Of a stretch of DNA of 64,000 nt, positions 16,231 through 27,059 are shown piece by piece; positions within the stretch are counted from its first letter, which is position 1; every line of letters begins with the position of its first letter. The position numbers were made by a program, and so were the translations under genes. This DNA is from Acidisoma silvae (lineage in GTDB: Bacteria; Pseudomonadota; Alphaproteobacteria; Acetobacterales; Acetobacteraceae). The notes below the pieces were generated by a model. It ran no database searches and had not been told where the DNA came from. It was given only the letters and a program-made list of their open reading frames with translations. Location: contig NZ_JAESVB010000003.1 in assembly GCF_020618775.1 (NCBI RefSeq), positions 476,960 through 540,959 on the forward strand. The letters are read 5' to 3'.

Positions 16231-17511
16231 TTACCACTGGATCTGGGTGCCGACGCCGAAGAGCTGGGACTGGATCTGGTTGTGTTCGGTGCCGGCATTG
16301 CCGGTTTCGAAGTTGTAGCCACCCTGCTGGCGAATACCATAGAGGTAGTCGGCAAACAGGTTCACGCCCGGCACCAGGGTGTAGGTGAGGCCGGCGGCCA
16401 CACCGTCGTTCTGCTGCTGGCCGGTGGTGAGGCCGGCGGAGGTGATGGTCGCGCCCGAACCGGTATCGATGCCGCCCGGCAGGTCACCGGTCTGGTTGAA
16501 GCGGAAGAAGCTGCCGCCGAACACGACGGGGCCCATCGTATACTGCGCACCGGCCAGGAAGCCGGTGGCCTTGCTGCCGCCATCGGGTTCCAGCTGGAAG
16601 GTGAAGCCGTCGGCCATGTTGAAGGCACCGGTTACGGCATTGCCGCCGATGGTCAGGCCGCCATAGGTCACCGTCGCGCCGCCGGTGAAGATGCTCATGT
16701 TCTTGTAGCCGGTGACGCCTTCCGGATCGCCGGTATTCGCGACCTGGCCGGCCGTTGTATAGTCAAGGCCAACCTGCACGCCCAGCGGGCCGAACTTGCC
16801 GGTGTACTGGCCACCGATGTCGAGCATGTTACGCGGCATGCCGCCCGAAATCGGGGTCGCCGAGGAGGTGACGGCCGGGGCGTAGTTCGAGGCCGTCTGG
16901 TTCGGCGTGAAGCCGAGGGCCAGCTGGAAGCCGGAGATGGTGGGGGACAGGTAGACGATCTTGTCGGACGCCTGATCATAGGCCGAGCCGCTGTCCGGGA
17001 AGGGATAGACGGGGTTCGCGGCCGCCGGCACCATGCCTTCGATATCGCCGTTCCAGCCGCCGTCGTTGAAGCCTTCGAAGAAGCCGGTCTCAAAGAGAAC
17101 GGACGGGCCGTTCTGCTGGCCGAAGCTGACCTGGCCAAGCTGCGGCAGGCCGAGATAGCCATAGGCCTGGAAGACATACAGCGTTTCGTCGCTGGCCGAC
17201 TGGCCGCTGTTCATGCGGATTTCGGCGGCGGCACCGTAATGCAGGCCGTTCGCGGCAACGCCGTCGAAGCCCGGATACAGACGCATATAGCCGAGGAAGC
17301 TGTCGGTGGAGGTCTTCTGGCCGGTTGAGCTGTTGCTGTCGATCGATGACGATTCAATGCCAGCGTACCAGTTGACGCGTCCATTCAGACGAACCGAAAC
17401 CTGGCCGGGGGAAAGGTTGGTGGCCGCGGTCTGCGCGTGAGCCGCATCAAGGCCCGCGTAGCCGATCATGCCGGTGAGCGTCGCCGCACAGCCTAACAGC
17501 AATTTCCGCAT
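16231..17511 (-). CDS. Outer-membrane porin (Gram-negative porin, Porin_4-like)
   Basis: A 426-aa protein with a clear signal peptide (MRKLLLGCAATLTGMIGYAG, cleavage probably after AHA). Beta-barrel sequence follows: SVRLNGRVNWYAGIES, the repeated alternation of aromatic and small residues, GQVSFGQQNGPSVLFETG and the C-terminal strand LFGVGTQIQW ending in an aromatic residue. It resembles the general diffusion porins of Acetobacteraceae and relatives; pore selectivity is unknown. ATG 17511 is preceded by GGGAG with good spacing; a TTG at 17526 is less likely. The upstream region is unusually long and AT-rich. Confidence 0.9.
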   Translation of the reverse strand: MRKLLLGCAATLTGMIGYAGLDAAHAQTAATNLSPGQVSVRLNGRVNWYAGIESSSIDSNSSTGQKTSTDSFLGYMRLYPGFDGVAANGLHYGAAAEIRMNSGQSASDETLYVFQAYGYLGLPQLGQVSFGQQNGPSVLFETGFFEGFNDGGWNGDIEGMVPAAANPVYPFPDSGSAYDQASDKIVYLSPTISGFQLALGFTPNQTASNYAPAVTSSATPISGGMPRNMLDIGGQYTGKFGPLGVQVGLDYTTAGQVANTGDPEGVTGYKNMSIFTGGATVTYGGLTIGGNAVTGAFNMADGFTFQLEPDGGSKATGFLAGAQYTMGPVVFGGSFFRFNQTGDLPGGIDTGSGATITSAGLTTGQQQNDGVAAGLTYTLVPGVNLFADYLYGIRQQGGYNFETGNAGTEHNQIQSQLFGVGTQIQW

Positions 17512-17526
17512 TTTTTTATCTCCCAA

Positions 17527-17815
17527 TCAGCGTTGTTCGTTTCCCCCACTGAACGCCAGCGGCTCATCAAACGCTCAACGAAACTGAACATCGATTAGTC
17601 CTGGCGCGACTTAACTGCAACAGGAAGAACGTAGATATATCCAGGGATGTTGCTAAGTTGTCACACATTTCGATGTGTTGTTATGAATGATATGATTGTG
17701 ACGATATGGATATCACGGGAATTTGCATTGCATTGCGCCATGTCTATTTATAATTGATAACACATCATAACATATGATGTTATTGATGCTTATTCAGAAT
17801 AAATATACCAAGAAG
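17527..17815 (-). promoter_or_regulatory. AT-rich leader/promoter region of the porin gene
   Basis: This stretch is strikingly AT-rich against the GC-rich background, above all 17640-17815. It contains two short palindromes: ACACAT-TTCG-ATGTGT (17663-17678) and ACATCAT-AACAT-ATGATGT (17762-17780). No ORF on either strand looks coding. It most likely holds the porin promoter and regulator sites; no -35/-10 pair stands out well enough to name. Confidence 0.6.
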
Positions 17816-17930
17816 ATGTCCTCTGCCGGACCTGCTGCCGCGCCGGCGCCAAGCGCACATCGCAAACCATCCGGCGCTGCGACCTTGGCCGGATGGTTTG
17901 AGTGGCCCGGATATGAAGCCTAGCGTTAGT

Positions 17931-18024
17931 CAGCCTCGGCTTGAATCACCTTCAACCGTCTTGAGGCCCGCCGCCGGGGATGCCCGCTTTCGCGGGTATG
18001 ACGCTGTTTCAATCAAAAGCTGAC
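17931..18024 (+). repeat. Dispersed palindromic element, copy A (short form)
   Basis: This stretch matches the reverse complement of 56221-56357 at both ends. The left parts share TAGCGTT.GTCAGC and a TTCAACCGTC segment; the right parts share CGCGGGTATGACG followed by TTTCAATCAAAA and CTGAC. About 43 bp of the middle of copy B is absent here. A small hairpin CCCGC-TTTC-GCGGG lies at 17982-17996. It abuts the 3' end of the GT61-like gene. Confidence 0.7.
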
Positions 18025-18029
18025 GAAGT

Positions 18030-19598
18030 CTAAAGCGCTGCCAGATAGGCAATGTCGTCCGTGCTCAGGGTAAAGCCCGGCTGGGGGCCGTCGGACGCGG
18101 GTTGGCCTCGGATCTCTTCATAGACAAGCCCGGCGTGCTGGCTAAGAAACCATAAGGTGGTTTCCGTGGCGGTGCTGGCGCCGAGTGCCACTACCCGCGT
18201 GCCGGGTGCGCAGAAGCCGATATTGGCCAGCGCTTCGCCGAACGCGCCGACCACCACGGTCGCACCTTTGAATAAAGCAATCTGCTCCGGCAGCGTCATG
18301 CCTCGTGTTTCGACGATGGCGAAGCCCTGCTCGCGCAAAGTGGCCTCAATCTCTTCCTGATTGCGTGGTGCGGCGGTCGGGTCCGTCTCGCTCACAAAAA
18401 TTTTCAGCGGTGCCACGGCCGGGATGGGCTCAGCCAATTGACGCAGGGCCGCGAGGCAGAGCGGAGACTGATAAAGGCCCGGGTCGCTCAAGCCGTCGAT
18501 CAGAATAAGCCGCTGGCATCGCGTCGGCTGATGATCCAGCACAGTGAGGTTCGTGGGGTGGAGCGCCGGTCCCTGGAGGGCCTCCCGCATCCGATCGGCC
18601 AGCGGCGATGGCTGGACGATGATCCGCCCCAGGGCCCGTCCCAGCATCTTCTGGGCCAGCCAGGCCTGCCCCAGCATCACGGCCAGCTGACCGGCCCCGG
18701 CGCCTGGGATGGCGGGCTGGGCGCGGCACAGCAGGCTCAGCTCCGCGATGTCCCGGCGGCCGCCCGTCTGGGCAGCGGTCGCTGCGGCTTCGCGTCCTTC
18801 CGCAACCGCCTCGGCCGTCACGTCAATGCCGGGAATGGCCACGTGATTAAGGTCACGGTCGAAGATCAGACCTGAAGGGAGGATCGTGGCGTCCGGGACT
18901 TCCCGCAGGGACAGCGTGCGGCCGGGGAATACCCCGCGCCCGTAGGATCGGTTCAGGCCGGACCAGATTTCGGCGGCAATCTGCGCGCCGTGGCGAATGC
19001 TGGGGGCGGCTGTGCCGAAAGCCGGGGACAATAGGCGCAAGCGCAGGAAGGGTTGCCCCGCAGTGCCGTGTTCCGGCCAGGGCAGGCTTTGCGTGAGATC
19101 GATATCGGTCAGGACGATGTAAGGCGCGGCCGGCCGCGGCGTGATGTGCAGGCGCACGGCCGCGAGAGAGGCGCCCGGCGGCGGCAATGCAATCTCCGTC
19201 GCCGGCAGGTCTATCTGTTGGCTACCGTCGGTGAAGCTCAGATCGTAGCGGCAGTCGAAAAAGGGGGCGGATTCGGCGGAGAGGCGAAAGCGGATGCTGT
19301 GCGCCGACAGGCCATAACCCTGGCTGCCGCAGGACTGTCCGGCGGCGGTCCAGGGCGTCTTGAGGCCACCCCTGTAAACAATCTGGTATTCCGGCGCTGG
19401 ATTGAGCTGGGGCGGTCCCTTGCCGGCCGGCGCGAGCAGCACCGCCTCGATCGCATTTCCGCTGCCGGGCTCGCCCAACCAGACCCCGTCATGGCCGCGC
19501 ACGTCGCCACGGGCGCTGATATGCGCGAGCATATTAGCTGGGCGCGGAGCGGGGCTTGCGTCGGCTTGTGCGGCCGCGATCGGGTCTGAAGGGGTCAT
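18030..19598 (-). CDS. GT61-like glycosyltransferase with extra N-terminal domain
   Basis: A 522-aa protein with no signal peptide or membrane helix. The C-terminal 180 residues match the GT61/DUF563 fold: PLKIFVSETDP, EEIEATLREQGFAIVETRGM, LPEQIALFKGATVVVGAFGEALANIGFCAPGTRVVAL. The usual VVGPHGAGLTN motif appears as VVGAFGEALAN, so its conserved His is missing and activity is uncertain. The N-terminal 130 residues have a different beta-rich pattern (YQIVYRGGLKTPWTAAGQSC, RFRLSAESAPFFDCRYDLSF), reminiscent of W-containing repeat domains on some alphaproteobacterial glycosyltransferases. Start: ATG 19598 after GGAG, or GTG 19607. It stands alone, upstream of the ribosomal block on the opposite strand. 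Confidence 0.72.
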   Translation of the reverse strand: MTPSDPIAAAQADASPAPRPANMLAHISARGDVRGHDGVWLGEPGSGNAIEAVLLAPAGKGPPQLNPAPEYQIVYRGGLKTPWTAAGQSCGSQGYGLSAHSIRFRLSAESAPFFDCRYDLSFTDGSQQIDLPATEIALPPPGASLAAVRLHITPRPAAPYIVLTDIDLTQSLPWPEHGTAGQPFLRLRLLSPAFGTAAPSIRHGAQIAAEIWSGLNRSYGRGVFPGRTLSLREVPDATILPSGLIFDRDLNHVAIPGIDVTAEAVAEGREAAATAAQTGGRRDIAELSLLCRAQPAIPGAGAGQLAVMLGQAWLAQKMLGRALGRIIVQPSPLADRMREALQGPALHPTNLTVLDHQPTRCQRLILIDGLSDPGLYQSPLCLAALRQLAEPIPAVAPLKIFVSETDPTAAPRNQEEIEATLREQGFAIVETRGMTLPEQIALFKGATVVVGAFGEALANIGFCAPGTRVVALGASTATETTLWFLSQHAGLVYEEIRGQPASDGPQPGFTLSTDDIAYLAAL

Positions 19599-19607
19599 GC
19601 GCTCCAC

Positions 19608-20034
19608 ACTCTATTCCTAACCTATCGTTCAATCGCCGCAGTACCGTGTCTTGCCAATACCCTAGCGTCCCGCCCCTGGGGGATGACGATGAAGGTGTCA
19701 CGGCTGCGCCTCTTGGCGTTCTAGCCGTGGTGCGGTACGGATGCATATCACCTCCCCGGCCTGCGGGGGCAATTGCGTGCTTGAACTGTCGTAGCGCGCT
19801 TGACTCTGCGGACCCCGGCCCGTAGGTATCGCGCCCTCGGCCGGACCCCAGACTGAGTGTTTGGGTTCAAGCCACCATTCGTAATTGCCGCAGCTGCGGA
19901 GCCGTCGGAAACCTGGTTTCTGACTCAGACCGCGGCGAGGACATTGACCGCTCGCAAGGCTTTGCCCTTGTCCTGCGGCCTTTTGTGCGAACGGAGGTTG
20001 GCCCTGTGGGATGTGAAGATCGGAAACGAGGTCT
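19608..20034 (+). promoter_or_regulatory. Upstream region of the ribosomal protein operon
   Basis: 427 bp without a credible gene between the divergent GT61-like gene and rpsL. A candidate promoter is TTGACT (19800-19805), 17 bp, then TAGGTA (19823-19828); the -35 is good and the -10 weak. The last 200 bp would be the mRNA leader and contain short GC-rich dyads (for example CCGCAG-CTGCGG near 19890). The rpsL Shine-Dalgarno GAGG precedes the ATG at 20035. Confidence 0.4.
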
Positions 20035-20406
20035 ATGCCGACGATCAACCAGTTGATTGCTAAGGGGCGCGAACCCAACAAGGCGCGCAATAAGGTACCG
20101 GCTCTGCAGGGATGCCCTCAGAAGCGCGGTGTCTGCACGCGCGTTTATACCACCACGCCGAAGAAGCCGAACTCGGCGCTTCGTAAGGTGGCGAAGGTGC
20201 GTCTTACCAACGGCTACGAAGTTGTGAGCTACATTCCTGGTGAAGGTCATAACCTTCAGGAACACAGCGTCGTGCTGATCCGCGGCGGCCGCGTTAAGGA
20301 TCTTCCCGGTGTCCGCTACCACATCCTGCGTGGCGTGCTCGACACTCAGGGTATCGCCAAGCGTCGTCAGCGCCGTTCGCTGTATGGCGCGAAGCGTCCG
20401 AAGTAA
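20035..20406 (+). CDS. rpsL: 30S ribosomal protein S12
   Basis: A 123-aa protein starting [14 protein letters not shown], the universal S12 N-terminus. It has [13 protein letters not shown] (Lys43) and [11 protein letters not shown] (Lys88), the positions where streptomycin resistance changes occur; both are wild-type lysine. S12 sits at the decoding centre. First gene of the 24-gene run; rpsG follows after 12 bp. Confidence 0.98.
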   Translation: MPTINQLIAKGREPNKARNKVPALQGCPQKRGVCTRVYTTTPKKPNSALRKVAKVRLTNGYEVVSYIPGEGHNLQEHSVVLIRGGRVKDLPGVRYHILRGVLDTQGIAKRRQRRSLYGAKRPK

Positions 20407-20418
20407 GAGGGTCGGTTT

Positions 20419-20895
20419 ATGTCTCGTCGTCACCGCGCGGTTAAGCGCGAAATTCTCCCGGACGCCAAGTTCGGCGACATCGTCATCACACGTTTCATGA
20501 ACGTGCTGATGTACGACGGTAAGAAGTCCACTGCGGAAAGCATCGTCTACGGTGCTCTGGACACATTGAAGCGTCGCGGCGGCAACGGTGCCGACCCGGT
20601 GCGCATGTTCCATGAAGCCCTGGACAATGTGAAGCCCACCGTCGAGGTGCGCTCGCGTCGTGTTGGCGGTGCCACCTATCAGGTGCCCGTGGAAGTCCGC
20701 AGCGAGCGTCGCCAGGCTCTGGCGATCCGCTGGATCATCGACTCGGCCCGCAAGCGCGGCGAGCACACATTGGAAGACCGGCTCTCCAACGAACTGTTGG
20801 ATGCGGTCAACAATCGCGGCGCCGCCGTGAAGAAGCGTGAAGATACCCATCGTATGGCCGAAGCCAACAAGGCTTTCAGCCACTATCGCTGGTAA
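20419..20895 (+). CDS. rpsG: 30S ribosomal protein S7
   Basis: A 158-aa primary 16S rRNA-binding protein of the small-subunit head. Starts [20 protein letters not shown]; contains [23 protein letters not shown] and ends AFSHYRW, all standard. The next gene is tuf, 52 bp downstream; fusA, which normally stands here, is absent. Confidence 0.98.
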   Translation: MSRRHRAVKREILPDAKFGDIVITRFMNVLMYDGKKSTAESIVYGALDTLKRRGGNGADPVRMFHEALDNVKPTVEVRSRRVGGATYQVPVEVRSERRQALAIRWIIDSARKRGEHTLEDRLSNELLDAVNNRGAAVKKREDTHRMAEANKAFSHYRW

Positions 20896-20947
20896 CATTA
20901 GTTCAGCCTGACACGTCGGTAGCAAGTCGGCTCACGGAGAGAAGACG

Positions 20948-22138
<1,191 letters not shown>

Positions 22139-22181
22139 TTACGCGCTAGGAAGATTTGGCCGCGAAACTGGAAGCCTGACG

Positions 22182-22490
22182 ATGGACAATCAAAACATCC
22201 GCATTCGCCTGAAGGCGTATGATCACCGCGTGCTCGATGCGAGCACGAAGGAGATCGTGAACACGGCGAAGCGTACAGGTGCCCGGGTTCGCGGCCCGAT
22301 CCCGTTGCCGACGCACATTGAACGGTTCACGGTGAACCGTTCCCCCCATGTTGATAAGAAGAGCCGCGAGCAGTTCGAAATCCGGACCCATCGCCGCCTT
22401 CTCGACATCGTGGAGCCGACACCGCAGACGGTGGACGCCCTGATGAAGCTCGACCTCGCGTCGGGTGTCGATGTCGAGATCAAGATCTGA
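22182..22490 (+). CDS. rpsJ: 30S ribosomal protein S10
   Basis: A 102-aa S10/NusE protein, also part of the antitermination complex. Contains [40 protein letters not shown] and SGVDVEIKI at the C-terminus. First gene of the classical S10 operon, 43 bp after tuf with no terminator visible between. Confidence 0.98.
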   Translation: MDNQNIRIRLKAYDHRVLDASTKEIVNTAKRTGARVRGPIPLPTHIERFTVNRSPHVDKKSREQFEIRTHRRLLDIVEPTPQTVDALMKLDLASGVDVEIKI

Positions 22491-22509
22491 GACTGGAAAG
22501 ACCGCCTCT

Positions 22510-23184
22510 ATGCGCACCGGAGTGATCGCCAAGAAGCTGGGCATGTCTCGGCTTTTCAAAGATGATGGGAGCCATGTTCCCGTCACTGTTCTGCACCTCG
22601 ACCAGGTGCGGGTGGTGTCCACCCGTACGCAAGAGTTGGATGGTTATACCGCCGTCCAGCTGGGTTTCGGCCTGGCCAAGGTAAAGAACGTCAGCCAGCC
22701 GAATCGTGGCCATTTCGCCAAGACAAAGGTCGAGCCTGCGAAGAAGGTTTTCGAATTCCGCGTGGCCGAGGATGCTCTCCTCGAACCGGGTTCGGTGATC
22801 TCCGCGGCCCACTTCTCCGTCGGGCAGAAAGTGGACGCCGCTGGCATCTCTAAGGGTAAGGGCTTCGCCGGTGGCATGAAGCGCTGGAATTTCGCCGGCT
22901 TGGAAGCAAGCCATGGCGTGTCCGTCAGCCATCGTAGCCTTGGTTCGACGGGTAACCGTCAGGATCCCGGCAAGACCTTTAAGAATAAGAAGATGGCCGG
23001 TCATCTCGGTGGCGAGCGCATCACGACCCTCAATCTTGAGGTCGCGGGCATCGATGTCGAGCGCGGTCTGGTGATGGTTAAGGGCGCTATTCCGGGTGCC
23101 GTTGGCGGCTATGTGCTGCTGCGTGACGCGATTAAGCGTGCGCGGCCTGCCGACGCTGCCTATCCCGCCGCGCTGGTGGGCTGA
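22510..23184 (+). CDS. rplC: 50S ribosomal protein L3
   Basis: A 224-aa protein starting [16 protein letters not shown]. Contains the L3 core [14 protein letters not shown] and [21 protein letters not shown] near the peptidyl-transferase centre. ATG 22510 was chosen over an upstream ATG at 22465 that lies inside rpsJ in another frame. Confidence 0.97.
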   Translation: MRTGVIAKKLGMSRLFKDDGSHVPVTVLHLDQVRVVSTRTQELDGYTAVQLGFGLAKVKNVSQPNRGHFAKTKVEPAKKVFEFRVAEDALLEPGSVISAAHFSVGQKVDAAGISKGKGFAGGMKRWNFAGLEASHGVSVSHRSLGSTGNRQDPGKTFKNKKMAGHLGGERITTLNLEVAGIDVERGLVMVKGAIPGAVGGYVLLRDAIKRARPADAAYPAALVG

Positions 23185-23194
23185 GGATTGCGAC

Positions 23195-23842
23195 ATGCAG
23201 ATCGATATTAAAACTCTTGATAACGGATCGGCTGGCTCGGTTGAGCTGGCTGACGAGATTTTCGGTGCCGCTCCGCGCACTGACATCATGGCGCGTGTGG
23301 TGCATTGGCAGCAGGCGCGTCGCCGCTCCGGCAACCACAAGGTGAAGGGCATGTCCGAGGTTTCGGGCACGACCAAGAAGCCGTTCCGCCAGAAGGGTAC
23401 GGGTAACGCCCGTCAGGGTAGCCTGCGTTCGCCGCAGTATCGCACCGGTGGCGTTGTCCACGGTCCGGTTGTGCGCGACCATGGGTATGACCTGCCGAAG
23501 AAGGTGCGTCGCCTGGGTCTCATCTCGGCCCTGTCGCAGAAGCAGGCTGAAGGCAAGCTGATCGTCATCGACAGCGCCGCCGGCGTCGAGAAGACCAAGG
23601 ATCTCGCTGCGAAGCTGAAGATCCTGGGCTGGACCTCAGCGCTGTTCGTCGATGCGGATGTGGACGCGGGTTTCCTGCGCGCCAGCCGCAGCCTGATCGG
23701 TGTCGACGTGCTGCCGACGGTCGGTGCGAATGTCCTCGACATTCTGCGCCATGATCTGCTGGTCGTGACTTCGGCCGGTTTGGAAGGTCTGACGGCGCGC
23801 CTGGCTGACAAGGCCGTCGTCGCGGCGGAGATCGCAGCATGA
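23195..23842 (+). CDS. rplD: 50S ribosomal protein L4
   Basis: A 215-aa protein. Has [19 protein letters not shown], the exit-tunnel loop [20 protein letters not shown] and [20 protein letters not shown]. In E. coli L4 also represses its own operon; no leader for that is evident here. ATG 23195; the TGA stop overlaps the rplW ATG by 4 bp (ATGA). Confidence 0.97.
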   Translation: MQIDIKTLDNGSAGSVELADEIFGAAPRTDIMARVVHWQQARRRSGNHKVKGMSEVSGTTKKPFRQKGTGNARQGSLRSPQYRTGGVVHGPVVRDHGYDLPKKVRRLGLISALSQKQAEGKLIVIDSAAGVEKTKDLAAKLKILGWTSALFVDADVDAGFLRASRSLIGVDVLPTVGANVLDILRHDLLVVTSAGLEGLTARLADKAVVAAEIAA

Positions 23843-24177
23843 GCACCCCCGGTTTTGCCGCGCGCAAGCGCGCTGAGAAAATGTCGCGTGAGGCCATCTA
23901 CGAGGTCATCCGCACTCCGGTGATCACCGAAAAAGCGACCGCCCAGAGCGAGCGCAACCAGGTGACCTTTCGTGTCGCTTTGGATGCCACGAAGCCGGAG
24001 ATCAAGACCGCGGTGGAAAGCCTGTTCGGCGTGAAGGTTCTGGGTGTGAACACCCTGGTCACGAAGGGCAAGACGAAGCGGTTCCGTGGCCGTCCTGGCC
24101 AGCGTGCGGATGTCAAGAAGGCGATCGTTCAGTTGGCCGACGGCCAGTCGATCGACTTCACGACGAGCCTCACCTGA
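23839..24177 (+). CDS. rplW: 50S ribosomal protein L23
   Basis: A 112-aa protein at the exit-tunnel rim, a docking site for trigger factor and SRP. Contains [35 protein letters not shown]. The ATG at 23839 overlaps the rplD stop (ATGA). An internal ATG at 23881 (MSREAIYEV) would give a more usual L23 N-terminus, so the first 14 residues are less certain. Confidence 0.95.
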   Translation: MSTPGFAARKRAEKMSREAIYEVIRTPVITEKATAQSERNQVTFRVALDATKPEIKTAVESLFGVKVLGVNTLVTKGKTKRFRGRPGQRADVKKAIVQLADGQSIDFTTSLT

Positions 24178-24194
24178 GGCTTTGGGGATAGATC

Positions 24195-25028
24195 ATGGCG
24201 CTTAAGCAATTTAATCCCGTTACCCCGAGCCTCCGCGGCACCGTTATGGTGTCGCGTGAAGGCCTGTGGAAGGGAAAGCCGGTTAAGGGACTGACGGTCG
24301 GCAAAAGCTCGTCCGGCGGTCGCAACAATCATGGCCACACCACGGTGCGGTTCCGTGGCGGCGGACATAAGCAGAGCTATCGTATCGTTGACTTCAAGCG
24401 TCGTAAGTTTGATGTCCCCGGCACGGTCGAGCGTCTGGAATATGATCCGAATCGTACGGCCTTCATCGCGCTGATCAAGTATCAGGACGGCGAGCTTGCC
24501 TACATCATCGCGCCGCAGCGTCTTGCTGTCGGTGACCAGGTCGTGTCCGGCGTTCGCGCCGACATCAAGCCGGGCAATGCGATGACGCTGGCGGCCATTC
24601 CGGTCGGCACGATCATCCACAATATCGAGATGAAGCCGGGTGCGGGCGCCAAGGTTGCGCGCTCCGCGGGGACTTTCGCTCAGCTCGTCGGCAAGGATGC
24701 CGGCTATGCCCAGGTCAAGTTGATGTCTGGTGAGCTGCGTGTTGTCCGCGCCGAGTGCATGGCCACCATCGGTGCCGTGTCCAACCCGGACAACTCGAAC
24801 ATTCACATCGGTAAGGCGGGTCGGTCCCGCTGGCTCGGACGTCGCCCGCATAACCGCGGCGTCGTCATGAACCCGGTCGATCACCCGCATGGCGGTGGTG
24901 AAGGCCGGACCTCCGGTGGTCGCCATCCGGTGACGCCGTGGGGCAAGCCGACCAAGGGTTACAAGACGCGCGTTAACAAGCGGACGGACAAGTTGATCAT
25001 CCGCCGGCGCAACAAGAGCAAGGGCTGA
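24195..25028 (+). CDS. rplB: 50S ribosomal protein L2
   Basis: A 277-aa protein required for peptidyl-transferase assembly. Contains [40 protein letters not shown] and the C-terminal [20 protein letters not shown] with the conserved His. Standard length. Confidence 0.98.
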   Translation: MALKQFNPVTPSLRGTVMVSREGLWKGKPVKGLTVGKSSSGGRNNHGHTTVRFRGGGHKQSYRIVDFKRRKFDVPGTVERLEYDPNRTAFIALIKYQDGELAYIIAPQRLAVGDQVVSGVRADIKPGNAMTLAAIPVGTIIHNIEMKPGAGAKVARSAGTFAQLVGKDAGYAQVKLMSGELRVVRAECMATIGAVSNPDNSNIHIGKAGRSRWLGRRPHNRGVVMNPVDHPHGGGEGRTSGGRHPVTPWGKPTKGYKTRVNKRTDKLIIRRRNKSKG

Positions 25029-25032
25029 GTCC

Positions 25033-25311
25033 ATGTCACGCTCCGTTTGGAAAGGCCCGTTTGTAGACGGGTACCTCCTGAACAAGGCCGAGGCGGCACG
25101 CGCTTCGGGCCGCAACGAAATTATCAAGATCTGGTCTCGCCGGTCGACGATTCTGCCCCAGTTCATTGGGCTGACCTTCGGCGTCTACAACGGGCATAAG
25201 TTCCTGCCCGTCCAGGTCAACGAGAACATGGTCGGGCACAAGTTCGGTGAATTCTCGCCGACGCGTACCTTCACGGGCCATTCGGCCGACAAGAAGGCAA
25301 AGCGGGGCTGA
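25033..25311 (+). CDS. rpsS: 30S ribosomal protein S19
   Basis: A 92-aa protein: [56 protein letters not shown]. Starts 4 bp after rplB; binds the 16S rRNA head with S13 (whose gene is not in this window). Confidence 0.98.
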   Translation: MSRSVWKGPFVDGYLLNKAEAARASGRNEIIKIWSRRSTILPQFIGLTFGVYNGHKFLPVQVNENMVGHKFGEFSPTRTFTGHSADKKAKRG

Positions 25312-25314
25312 TCG

Positions 25315-25719
25315 ATGAGCAAGCCGAAACATCCCCGGTCTCTTGGAGAGACCGAAGCGCAGGCGCTGGTAAGCAATATCCGCGTCAGCCCGCGTAAGCT
25401 GAACCTTGTTGCGGCTCTGATCCGCAACAAGCCGGCCGCCGTCGCCGTCGCCCAGCTGACCTTCAGCAAGCGTCGCATTGCGAACGATGTTCGCAAGGCG
25501 CTGCAGAGCGCGATCGCCAATGCCGAGAATAATCACCAGCTCGACGTCGATCGTCTGGTGGTGACGAAGGCAGAGGTTGGCCGTTCCATCGTGATGCGCC
25601 GGTTCCATGCGCGTGGCCGTGGCCGCGCCGCCCGCGTCGAGAAGTGGTTCAGCCACCTGAAGATCGTCGTTGCCGAGCGTGCGCAGGAAGCTGCACCCGC
25701 TGAGCAGGAGGCCGTGTAA
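25315..25719 (+). CDS. rplV: 50S ribosomal protein L22
   Basis: A 134-aa protein. [39 protein letters not shown] and the tunnel-loop hairpin [17 protein letters not shown]. The C-terminus has a short Glu/Ala tail. Lies 3 bp after rpsS. Confidence 0.97.
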   Translation: MSKPKHPRSLGETEAQALVSNIRVSPRKLNLVAALIRNKPAAVAVAQLTFSKRRIANDVRKALQSAIANAENNHQLDVDRLVVTKAEVGRSIVMRRFHARGRGRAARVEKWFSHLKIVVAERAQEAAPAEQEAV

Positions 25720-25720
25720 C

Positions 25721-26398
25721 ATGGGTCACAAAGTCAATCCGATCGGTCTTCGCCTCGGTATCAATCGTACCTGGGAAAGCCGTTGGTATGCTGGCAAGGA
25801 CTACGCCAAGCTGCTGCATGACGACTTGAAGCTGCGTTCGCATCTTCGCAAGAAGCTCTCCGGCGCCGGCGTGTCCCGCGTTGTGATCGAGCGTCCGGCG
25901 AAGAAGCCGCGCGTGACCATCTATGCCGCTCGCCCGGGTGTGGTGATCGGCAAGAAGGGTCAGGATATCGAGGTTCTGCGCAAGGACCTGACGAACATGG
26001 CGAAGGCCGAAGTCTCCCTGAACATCATGGAGATCCGTAAGCCTGAGATCGACGCGACGCTGGTTGCCGAGAATATCGCGCAGCAGCTGGAGCGGCGTGT
26101 GGCTTTCCGCCGCGCCATGAAGCGTGCCGTTCAGTCCGCCATGCGTCTTGGCGCCCAGGGCATCCGCATCAACTGCGGTGGCCGTCTTGGCGGCGCCGAA
26201 ATCGCGCGGATGGAATGGTACCGTGAAGGCCGCGTGCCGCTGCATACGCTGCGCGCTGACATTGATTACGGTGTTGCTACGGCGAAGACGACTTATGGGA
26301 CCTGCGGTGTGAAGGTCTGGATCTTCAAAGGTGAGATCCTGACCCAAGATCCGATGGCACAGGACCGCAAGGCCGCCGAACAGGCGCCGCAGCGGTAA
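25721..26398 (+). CDS. rpsC: 30S ribosomal protein S3
   Basis: A 225-aa protein with KH domain: [40 protein letters not shown] (KH GxxG), [23 protein letters not shown] 25721 directly follows the rplV stop; the frame upstream of it is a shadow of rplV. Confidence 0.98.
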   Translation: MGHKVNPIGLRLGINRTWESRWYAGKDYAKLLHDDLKLRSHLRKKLSGAGVSRVVIERPAKKPRVTIYAARPGVVIGKKGQDIEVLRKDLTNMAKAEVSLNIMEIRKPEIDATLVAENIAQQLERRVAFRRAMKRAVQSAMRLGAQGIRINCGGRLGGAEIARMEWYREGRVPLHTLRADIDYGVATAKTTYGTCGVKVWIFKGEILTQDPMAQDRKAAEQAPQR

Positions 26399-26414
26399 GG
26401 ATTGGACACGGACA

Positions 26415-26831
26415 ATGCTTTCTCCCAAGCGCACTAAATACCGCAAGGCGCATAAGGGCCGCATCCACGGCCTCGCCAAAGGTAACACGCAGCTGACTTT
26501 CGGTGCTTTTGGCCTCAAGGCCATGGAGCCCGAGCGCATCACCGCGCGTCAGATCGAATCCGCTCGCCGGGCGATCACGCGCTACATGAAGCGCGCCGGC
26601 CGCGTGTGGATCCGCATTTTTCCGGATGTTCCGGTTTCGCAGAAGCCCGCCGAAGTCCGCATGGGCTCCGGTAAAGGCAATCCCGAGTTCTGGGTGGCTC
26701 GGGTCAAGCCTGGTCGCATCATGTTCGAAATCGACGGCGTCTCCACCGAGATCGCGCAGGAAGCGCTGACGCTCGGTGCGGCGAAGCTGCCGATCAAGAC
26801 CAAATTCGTCACCCGTATCGGGGAGGCGTAA
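26415..26831 (+). CDS. rplP: 50S ribosomal protein L16
   Basis: A 138-aa protein: [59 protein letters not shown]. Organises the A-site region of 23S rRNA. The rpmC start follows after 2 bp. Confidence 0.98.
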   Translation: MLSPKRTKYRKAHKGRIHGLAKGNTQLTFGAFGLKAMEPERITARQIESARRAITRYMKRAGRVWIRIFPDVPVSQKPAEVRMGSGKGNPEFWVARVKPGRIMFEIDGVSTEIAQEALTLGAAKLPIKTKFVTRIGEA

Positions 26832-26833
26832 TT

Positions 26834-27046
26834 ATGGCAAACAAATCTGCGACCGACATTCGCGCGAAGACCGCGGATGAGCTGGAAGCACAACTGGTAG
26901 ACCTGCGTCGTGAGCAGTTCAACCTTCGGTTCCAGCGTGCTACGGGCCAGTCCGAGAGTGTCGGGCGCGTGCGTGTTGTGCGACGTGAGATCGCTCGTGT
27001 GAAAACCATTATTGCGGAGCGCTCACGCGCTTCCGCCAAAGCCTGA
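26834..27046 (+). CDS. rpmC: 50S ribosomal protein L29
   Basis: A 70-aa two-helix protein: [50 protein letters not shown]. Normal length for the family. Confidence 0.96.
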   Translation: MANKSATDIRAKTADELEAQLVDLRREQFNLRFQRATGQSESVGRVRVVRREIARVKTIIAERSRASAKA

Positions 27047-27059
27047 GGAGATAAGGGCG

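Noticed and set aside
19698..20090. Minus-strand ORF of 130 codons upstream of and into rpsL
   Set aside because: Extends into rpsL antisense and shows no motif; the region is better explained as the operon leader.
20035..20406. Streptomycin resistance change in rpsL
   Set aside because: Lys43 and Lys88 are both the sensitive wild-type residue.
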